From: JAXJQF01 sp036311285
GTDB taxonomy: Bacteria; Pseudomonadota; Gammaproteobacteria; Enterobacterales; Succinivibrionaceae
Assembly: GCA_036311285.1 (NCBI GenBank)
Contig: JAXJQF010000086.1
Location: 1-9,681, forward strand
Reading direction: 5' to 3'
Length of the DNA: 9,681 nucleotides
The notes below the pieces were generated by a model that was not told the origin of the DNA, did no database searches, and saw only the letters and a list, made by a program, of their open reading frames with translations. A program made the translations under genes and the position numbers. Below are positions 5,386 to 9,681 of the stretch, piece after piece (position 1 is the first letter of the stretch; each line of letters starts with the position of its first letter).

Positions 5386-5886
5386 TTACGCAGCTTCTTT
5401 AAGCTTATCACCTAAAGCAGCTAAAGTGCGAACAAACTTACCAGCAGCAGCTTCCTTCATAGTAGCCATTATCTTAGCAATAGCTTCTTCGTATGTAGGT
5501 AATGTAGCTAGCTTGTCGATTTGTTCAGCTGAGATGAATTCACCTTCAAAAGCAGCAGCTTTAATATTGAACTCTTTATTTGTTTGAGCAAATTCTTTGA
5601 ACAAACGTGCAGCAGCACCTGGGTGTTCCATAGAAAATGCAATAAATGAAGGTCCAACTAAAGTGTCAGTGATGCATTCAAACTCTGTACCTTCTACAGC
5701 TCTCTTTAATAATGTGTTACGAACAATACGTGCGTCTACATTATTGTCACGACATAACTTACGTAAAGATGTCATGCTAACAGCGTTAGTACCACGAGCA
5801 TCAGCTACAACAACTGACTTTGCTTGCTTGGCAATCTCAGCAACTTCAGCAACAATCGCCTTCTTGTCTTCGATTAATAATGCCAT
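5386..5886 (-). CDS. rplJ: 50S ribosomal protein L10
   Basis: L10 anchors L7/L12 dimers to 23S rRNA at the base of the stalk. With L12 it represses its own translation through the mRNA leader. The length is 166 residues (E. coli 165). Blocks that match the family: MALLIEDKKAIVAEV, RIVRNTLLKRAVEGTEFEC, SMEHPGAAARLFKEFA, KAAAFEGE, and LATLPTYEEAIAKIMATMKE near the C-terminal L12-binding helix. The ATG at 5886 follows AAGGAG with about 10 bases of spacing. It is separated from rplA by a 181-base gap that holds the autoregulatory leader. Confidence 0.99.
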   Translation of the reverse strand: MALLIEDKKAIVAEVAEIAKQAKSVVVADARGTNAVSMTSLRKLCRDNNVDARIVRNTLLKRAVEGTEFECITDTLVGPSFIAFSMEHPGAAARLFKEFAQTNKEFNIKAAAFEGEFISAEQIDKLATLPTYEEAIAKIMATMKEAAAGKFVRTLAALGDKLKEAA

Positions 5887-5928
5887 TTAGCAATTACTCC
5901 TTGGATTCTTACAATATGCAAGATAAAT

Positions 5929-6057
5929 GCTCTTCCGAGCCCCTTGGAAATAATCCAGATAACCTGGGATTCTTTCCGTCTACGCAGGAAATTAAGGTTC
6001 CCCACCTGCGGTCTTTGACGGGAGATAACTCCCGACAAATGGTTTTAAAATAAAACC
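5929..6057 (-). promoter_or_regulatory. L10-type autoregulatory mRNA leader of rplJL
   Basis: The 181-base rplA-rplJ gap holds a series of hairpins. In transcript order: GGTTTT/AAAACC (6057-6041); CGGGAG/CTCCCG with loop TTAT (6034-6019); CGCAGG (6010-6005) paired with CCTGCG (5988-5983), followed by TAGACGG; AATCC/GGATT (5971-5952); and GCTC/GAGC with loop GGAA (5940-5929). The blocks ACCGCAGGTGG and TTTCCTGCGTAGACGG are those of the gammaproteobacterial L10 leader, where a kink-turn binds the L10-(L12)4 complex and blocks rplJ translation. The last hairpin ends about 43 bases before the start codon. Confidence 0.85.
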
Positions 6058-6067
6058 AAAAAAACTA

Positions 6068-6763
6068 TTAGTCTGCTAACGCATTTCTATCAAGAGCAAC
6101 ACCTGCACCCATTGTAGATGCTATGCATACTTTCTTGATATATTGACCTTTAGCTGTTGCAGGCTTTTGCTTCTTAATAGCAGAAATTAAAGCATTTAAG
6201 TTGTCAACTAAGTCTTCTGACTTAAAGCTTACTTTACCAATTGCAGCTTGGATGTTACCTTGCTTGTCATTTCTGTAACGAACTTGACCAGCTTTAGCAT
6301 TCTTAACTGCTTCTGCAATATTAGGAGTAACAGTACCAACCTTAGGATTTGGCATTAAACCACGTGGACCTAAGATAGTACCTAATTGACCTACTACTCT
6401 CATTGCATCAGGAGAAGCGATAACTACGTCAAAAGAAATTTCGCCTTTCTTAACTTGAGCAGCTAAATCATCCATACCTACATATTCTGCACCTGCTGCC
6501 TTAGCTTCTTCAGCCTTTTCACCTTGAGTGAAAACAGCAACCTTAACAGACTTACCAGTACCGTGAGGTAATACTACTGAACCTCTAACTGTTTGATCTG
6601 ACTTCTTAGCATCAATACCTAATTGAACACTAACTTCTACAGATTCATCAAATTTGCAAGTAGCAAACTTAGAGATAATTTCAAAACCTTCTACTGGAGA
6701 GTATTCTTTAGACTTATCAACACCTTCTTTGATAGCCTTCATGCGCTTTGATAATTTTGCCAT
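6068..6763 (-). CDS. rplA: 50S ribosomal protein L1
   Basis: L1 binds 23S rRNA helices 76-78, forms the mobile L1 stalk that guides deacylated tRNA out of the E site, and represses its own operon by binding the rplK leader. The length is 231 residues (E. coli 234). The block GTILGPRGLMPNPKVGTVTP (about 128-147) is the family signature. VRYRNDKQGNIQAAIGKVSF (about 161-180) and the C-terminal KKVCIASTMGAGVALD are also typical. The ATG at 6763 lies 4 bases after the rplK stop, with its GAGG ribosome-binding site inside the end of rplK. This fits translational coupling to L11. Confidence 0.99.
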   Translation of the reverse strand: MAKLSKRMKAIKEGVDKSKEYSPVEGFEIISKFATCKFDESVEVSVQLGIDAKKSDQTVRGSVVLPHGTGKSVKVAVFTQGEKAEEAKAAGAEYVGMDDLAAQVKKGEISFDVVIASPDAMRVVGQLGTILGPRGLMPNPKVGTVTPNIAEAVKNAKAGQVRYRNDKQGNIQAAIGKVSFKSEDLVDNLNALISAIKKQKPATAKGQYIKKVCIASTMGAGVALDRNALAD

Positions 6764-6767
6764 TGTA

Positions 6768-7196
6768 TTAATCCTCTACTACTATACCCATTGAACGTGC
6801 AGTACCAGCAATAGAACGAGCAGAAGCTTCAGCGTCAGCACCTGTCATATCGCCATCTTTCTTAGCAACGATTTCTAATAATTGAGCCTTAGTGATCTTA
6901 CCAGCAACTTCTTTACCAGGCTTGTGAGACGCACTAGTTATTCCTAATGTCTTCTTAATTAAGAAAGAAGCAGGAGGAGTCTTTAATACAAATGTAAATG
7001 ATTTATCAGCATATACAGTAATAATTACAGGAACAGGTGATCCTTTTTCCATCTTATCTGTACGTGCATTAAACGCCTTACAGAATTCCATAATGTTAAC
7101 ACCTTGTTGACCTAAAGCAGGACCAACTGGAGGTGCTGGGTTCGCCATACCAGCTTTAACTTGAAGCTTTACGTATGCTTGAACTTTTTTAGCCAT
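6768..7196 (-). CDS. rplK: 50S ribosomal protein L11
   Basis: L11 binds the GTPase-associated centre of 23S rRNA, takes part in factor-dependent GTP hydrolysis, and is required for RelA activation. The length is 142 residues, as in E. coli. The N-terminal domain has VKLQVKAGMANPAPPVGPAL, with the proline-rich helix that is the thiostrepton contact region in other bacteria. The C-terminal rRNA-binding domain ends ASARSIAGTARSMGIVVED. The ATG at 7196 follows AAGGA at close spacing. It is the first gene after a promoter and a structured leader and is coupled to rplA. Confidence 0.99.
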   Translation of the reverse strand: MAKKVQAYVKLQVKAGMANPAPPVGPALGQQGVNIMEFCKAFNARTDKMEKGSPVPVIITVYADKSFTFVLKTPPASFLIKKTLGITSASHKPGKEVAGKITKAQLLEIVAKKDGDMTGADAEASARSIAGTARSMGIVVED

Positions 7197-7213
7197 TTTA
7201 ATTCCTTATATTT

Positions 7214-7246
7214 GGGTCTAACGCATAGCCTCAAACTACGCTCCCC
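7214..7246 (-). promoter_or_regulatory. Candidate L1-binding hairpin in the rplK leader
   Basis: On the minus strand GCGTAG (7241-7236) pairs with CTATGC (7228-7223), with one G-U pair and a 7-base loop. An outer GGG/CCC pairing (within 7246-7243 and 7216-7214) closes an asymmetric internal loop, GA-side against GTTAGA-side. A helix, asymmetric purine-rich loop, helix plan is typical of L1 targets in 23S rRNA and in rplKA mRNA. It ends 17 bases before the rplK start and abuts the ribosome-binding site, where L1 repression acts in E. coli. Confidence 0.5.
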
Positions 7247-7293
7247 TAAATAATTACGATTAATAATTTAGTTAATACTAAAATAACAATGCG

Positions 7294-7321
7294 ATTATAT
7301 ACATTTTTTTAAAATATTCAA
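7294..7321 (-). promoter_or_regulatory. Sigma-70 promoter of rplK-rplA
   Basis: TTGAAT (7321-7316) and a perfect TATAAT (7299-7294) are 16 bases apart. Transcription would start near 7290-7287, leaving a leader of about 90 bases that contains the candidate L1 site. The bases after the -10 begin CGC, a GC-rich discriminator as is common in stringently controlled ribosomal promoters. The nusG terminator lies directly upstream. Confidence 0.75.
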
Positions 7322-7364
7322 CAAAAAAAGAAAAAGTATTGAATAATTTTTACTCAATACTTTT
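7322..7364 (-). terminator. Intrinsic terminator after nusG
   Basis: A 15-bp stem (7364-7350 with 7346-7332) containing one G-U pair and a 3-base loop is followed on the minus strand by T-rich sequence to 7322 (TTTTTCTTTTTTT). It lies 31 bases after the nusG stop. Because the stem itself ends in A/T runs it may act on both strands. Confidence 0.88.
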
Positions 7365-7395
7365 CAATTTTTACATAAATGTATTTAAAATACTA

Positions 7396-7971
7396 TTACG
7401 AATCTTTTTCAACTTGTGAAAATTCTAACTCTACAGGCGTTGCACGACCAAAGATCGCAATTGAAACCTTCAAGCGATTCTTTTCATAGTCAACAGCTTC
7501 AACAGTACCAGTAAAGTCTTTAAACGCGCCGTCTTTAGCTCTTACAACTTCACCAATTTCAAACTTAGTCTTTTGAGTTGGAGAAGCCTCAGTTTGCTTC
7601 AACTTATCTAAAATAACTTGAGCTTCAGCATCAGAGATAGGTACAGGCTTATTTAAAGTTCCGCCAACAAAACCTAATACTTTATCAGTGTGACGAACCA
7701 ATAACCAAGACTTTTCTGTCATTTCCATTTTAATTAAAACATAACCAGGAAAAAACTTTCTTTCAGATTCATGTTTCTTTCCATCTCTGTATTCTTTTAC
7801 TTTTTCTTTTGGAACCAAAACGTCCTCAAAGTAATCTTGCATACCTTGTAATTCGATTTGCAATTTAATGCTTTCAGCAACCTTTTGTTCAAATCCAGAA
7901 AAAGCCTGAATAACATACCATTTCTTTGGACCATGTTTAACATCAGTCTGTGTCTTTACATCATCACTCAT
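7396..7971 (-). CDS. nusG: Transcription termination/antitermination factor NusG
   Basis: NusG binds the RNA polymerase clamp through its NGN domain and contacts Rho or ribosomal protein S10 through its KOW domain, coupling transcription to translation or Rho termination. From the ATG at 7971 it has 191 residues (E. coli 181). NGN: KKWYVIQAFSGFEQKVAE (about 16-33) to FFPGYVLIKMEM and WLLVRHTDKVLGFVG. KOW: EIGEVVRAKDGAFKDFTGTV (about 138-157). The frame extends two codons upstream to a TTG, but AAGGGA sits 7 bases before the ATG and the family starts near MSDD, so I use the ATG. It follows secE by 13 bases in the usual pair. Confidence 0.98.
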   Translation of the reverse strand: MSDDVKTQTDVKHGPKKWYVIQAFSGFEQKVAESIKLQIELQGMQDYFEDVLVPKEKVKEYRDGKKHESERKFFPGYVLIKMEMTEKSWLLVRHTDKVLGFVGGTLNKPVPISDAEAQVILDKLKQTEASPTQKTKFEIGEVVRAKDGAFKDFTGTVEAVDYEKNRLKVSIAIFGRATPVELEFSQVEKDS

Positions 7972-7984
7972 AAACAAATCCCTT

Positions 7985-8419
7985 TTAGCTTAAAGCACCT
8001 AATATAGCACCAAAGATAAGATCAAAAATACAAAGCATAACTGCTACTAAACACGCTACAACACAAACAATAACTGTTGTTTGTCTGGTTTCCGGCCATG
8101 TAGGCCATACAACCTTACGTAATTCATTTACAGATTCTTTAGAAAAAGTTACAACCTTCTTACCTTGAGTTGTAAATACAAGTACTAATAATGAAACTAA
8201 AATTAATACAATTAAACCAATTCCTCTGAACAAAGAATATAAAGCATTTTGTTCAAAAAATTCGCTATATTGCTTTAATAGTACGTAATTACCACCAATT
8301 GCAAAAACTAAAATTACAGCTGATAAAATCCAAAGTACTACATTCTTTGCATTTGAAACATCTTTAACTTCAACTTCTTTTTCTTTCATCACTGTTTTAT
8401 TTTTTGACTGAGAAGCCAT
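7985..8419 (-). CDS. secE: Preprotein translocase subunit SecE
   Basis: SecE clamps the two halves of SecY in the inner-membrane SecYEG channel and is essential for protein export. It has 144 residues (E. coli 127). A polar N-terminus rich in Lys and Glu (1-26) is followed by three predicted membrane segments at about 27-48, 66-83 and 115-141, the three-helix gammaproteobacterial form. The amphipathic segment ending ELRKVVWPTWPETRQTT (about 99-115), just before the last helix, is the conserved functional core. The ATG at 8419 follows CAGGAGT at good spacing. It pairs with nusG downstream. The tuf terminator lies only about 30 bases upstream, leaving little space for a separate promoter. Confidence 0.97.
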   Translation of the reverse strand: MASQSKNKTVMKEKEVEVKDVSNAKNVVLWILSAVILVFAIGGNYVLLKQYSEFFEQNALYSLFRGIGLIVLILVSLLVLVFTTQGKKVVTFSKESVNELRKVVWPTWPETRQTTVIVCVVACLVAVMLCIFDLIFGAILGALS

Positions 8420-8448
8420 AAATACTCCTGGGCTAATACCCTTGTTTC

Positions 8449-8477
8449 AAAAAAGCCCCGAATAAACGGGGCTTTTT
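8449..8477 (-). terminator. Strong intrinsic terminator between tuf and secE
   Basis: An 11-bp perfect stem, AAAAAGCCCCG (8450-8460) with CGGGGCTTTTT (8467-8477), encloses the 6-base loop AATAAA (plus strand). It carries T-runs on both sides and so looks bidirectional. On the minus strand it comes 20 bases after the tuf stop codon. It has the highest GC content of the window's terminators. Confidence 0.92.
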
Positions 8478-8497
8478 CTTTTAAAGCTTGTTACTCA

Positions 8498-9681
8498 TTA
8501 TTCAATAACTTTAGCAACAACACCAGCACCTACTGTACGACCACCTTCACGGATAGCGAAACGTAAGCCTTGTTCCATAGCGATTGGGTGGATTAATGTT
8601 ACGATCATCTTAACATTATCACCAGGCATTACCATTTCTGCATCACCTTCTAATTCGATTGTACCAGTGATATCTGTTGTTCTGAAGTAGAATTGTGGAC
8701 GGTAACCCTTAACGAATGGAGTATGTCTACCACCTTCATCCTTAGTTAATACGTACACTTCTGATTCGAACTTAGTGTGTGGAGTGATTGAACCAGGCTT
8801 AGCAACAACTTGACCACGTTCAACTTCATCACGCTTAGTACCACGTAATAAGATACCAACGTTTTCACCAGCACGACCTTCGTCTAATAACTTACGGAAC
8901 ATTTCTACACCTGTACATGTAGTCTTTGATGTAGGACGAATACCAACGATTTCAATTTCGTCACCAACATGGATAATACCACGTTCTACACGACCTGTTA
9001 CTACTGTACCACGACCAGAAATTGAGAATACGTCTTCAATTGGTAATAAGAATGGGTGATCAATGTCACGAACAGGATCTGGAATGTAGCTATCTAATGT
9101 TGTAGCTAATTCGATAACCTTTTCTTCCCATTGAGCTTCGCCATTTAATGCACCTAAAGCTGAACCACGGATGATTGGAGTGTCATCACCAGGGAAATCG
9201 TATTCTGATAATAAATCACGAACTTCCATTTCAACTAAGTCTAATAATTCTTCGTCGTCAACCATATCACACTTGTTTAAGAAAACAATGATGTATGGTA
9301 CGCCTACTTGGCGTGCTAATAAGATGTGTTCACGTGTTTGTGGCATTGGACCATCTGTAGCAGCTACTACTAAGATCGCACCATCCATTTGAGCAGCACC
9401 AGTGATCATGTTCTTAACATAGTCAGCGTGGCCTGGGCAGTCAACGTGAGCGTAGTGACGATTTGATGTATCGTATTCTACGTGTGATGTATTGATAGTA
9501 ATACCACGAGCCTTTTCTTCTGGTGCATTATCGATTTGATCAAATGCACGAGCTTCACCACCGAATGTCTTTGCAAATACATTTGTGATTGCAGCTGTTA
9601 ATGTTGTCTTACCATGGTCAACGTGACCGATTGTACCTACGTTTACGTGGGTTTTTGTACGTTCAAATCTTTCCTTTGACA
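8498..9681 (-). CDS. tuf: EF-Tu (second tuf copy, upstream of secE), complete but for the first base of the start codon
   Basis: Elongation factor Tu. Reading from the window edge, the frame is open through the whole N-terminus, SKERFERTKTHVNVG, so the gene does not begin at the internal Met at 9409. Counting the missing first base of the start codon, it encodes 394 residues, the E. coli length. Domain 1 shows GHVDHGKT (19-26), DCPGH (about 81-85) and NKCD (about 136-139). RGITINTSH is the switch-I effector region. FSISGRGTVVTGRVERG belongs to domain 2. IAMEQGLRFAIREGGRTVGAG ends domain 3. A tuf-secE-nusG-rplKAJL order is classical for tufB. In E. coli tRNA genes precede tufB; the equivalent region is beyond the window. 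Confidence 0.98.
   Translation of the reverse strand, partial: SKERFERTKTHVNVGTIGHVDHGKTTLTAAITNVFAKTFGGEARAFDQIDNAPEEKARGITINTSHVEYDTSNRHYAHVDCPGHADYVKNMITGAAQMDGAILVVAATDGPMPQTREHILLARQVGVPYIIVFLNKCDMVDDEELLDLVEMEVRDLLSEYDFPGDDTPIIRGSALGALNGEAQWEEKVIELATTLDSYIPDPVRDIDHPFLLPIEDVFSISGRGTVVTGRVERGIIHVGDEIEIVGIRPTSKTTCTGVEMFRKLLDEGRAGENVGILLRGTKRDEVERGQVVAKPGSITPHTKFESEVYVLTKDEGGRHTPFVKGYRPQFYFRTTDITGTIELEGDAEMVMPGDNVKMIVTLIHPIAMEQGLRFAIREGGRTVGAGVVAKVIE
9541..9681. repeat. Terminal direct repeat, right copy (5' end of tuf)
   Basis: Identical to bases 1-141. It ends at the second base of the tuf start codon; the base corresponding to position 142 (first base of GTG in the left copy) is not included. 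Joining the ends through the overlap would give a 9540-base circle with a single tuf gene between fusA and secE. Confidence 0.97.

Noticed and set aside
5051..5890. Long open frames on the plus strand opposite rplL and rplJ
   Set aside because: They are antisense to clear ribosomal protein genes with conserved domains. Their Ala/Ser-rich products mirror the sense codon bias and have no ribosome-binding sites.
5820..6053. A small plus-strand protein in the rplA-rplJ gap
   Set aside because: The stretch is explained by the L10 leader hairpins and their conserved blocks on the minus strand; the frame has no family match or good ribosome-binding site.
7972..7977. A TTG start for nusG two codons upstream
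   Set aside because: It lies too close to the AAGGGA ribosome-binding site, and the ATG at 7971 has proper spacing and fits the family.
9407..9409. An internal ATG as the start of the right-hand EF-Tu
   Set aside because: The frame continues upstream through the P-loop and the full N-terminus to the window edge; starting here would lose the GTP-binding site.
1..9681. A circular plasmid or phage genome, suggested by the matching ends
   Set aside because: There is no replication, partition, mobilisation or phage gene, and all contents are single-locus chromosomal housekeeping genes. The match lies in tuf, a gene commonly duplicated, and its length equals an assembler k-mer.
1..9681. CRISPR arrays, insertion sequences, tRNA genes or defence systems
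   Set aside because: I saw no spaced repeats, transposase motifs, inverted terminal repeats, cloverleaf sequences or defence domains on either strand.

Overview
The window looks like chromosome of an AT-rich gammaproteobacterium. EF-Tu, EF-G, S12, L10 and L7/L12 are close in length and motifs to the E. coli proteins, and a tusDCB cluster directly upstream of rpsL is a gammaproteobacterial arrangement. The low GC would fit a host-associated lineage such as Succinivibrionaceae, but that family-level guess is weak. Every gene lies on the minus strand, so the biological order runs from high to low coordinates.

Layout in transcription order: an EF-Tu gene complete except for the first base of its start codon (9681-8498), closed by a strong terminator; secE-nusG (8419-7396), closed by a long-stem terminator; a TATAAT promoter and a likely L1-binding leader, then rplK-rplA (7196-6068); a well-preserved L10-type leader, then rplJ-rplL (5886-4981), closed by a terminator; a candidate promoter and ridA-tusD-tusC-tusB (4829-3456); a near-consensus promoter with a 5' hairpin, then rpsL-rpsG (3327-2396); a terminator, an operator-like palindrome, then fusA (2306-204); a 9-bp hairpin and the first 47 codons of a second EF-Tu gene starting with GTG (142-1). 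No long stretch is without content: the intergenic gaps are 150-200 bases at most and are described as regulatory features.

The genes form two coupled modules. One is the ribosome stalk, L1 arm, elongation factors and 30S proteins S12/S7, with the transcription and secretion partners NusG and SecE. The other is a small tRNA-modification and metabolite-repair unit: TusBCD sulfur relay for 2-thiouridine at wobble position 34, and RidA imine deaminase.

Two points stand out. First, rpoB-rpoC, which normally follow rplL, are absent; a terminator and ridA-tusDCB stand in their place. Second, the first 141 bases are identical to the last 141 bases. Both are the 5' end of an EF-Tu gene, and the sequence stops exactly at the start codon. 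This is best read as an assembly boundary at a duplicated tuf gene, not as a real circular element. I see no CRISPR, phage, transposon or defence genes. The interest lies in gene order and in the RNA structures between genes.
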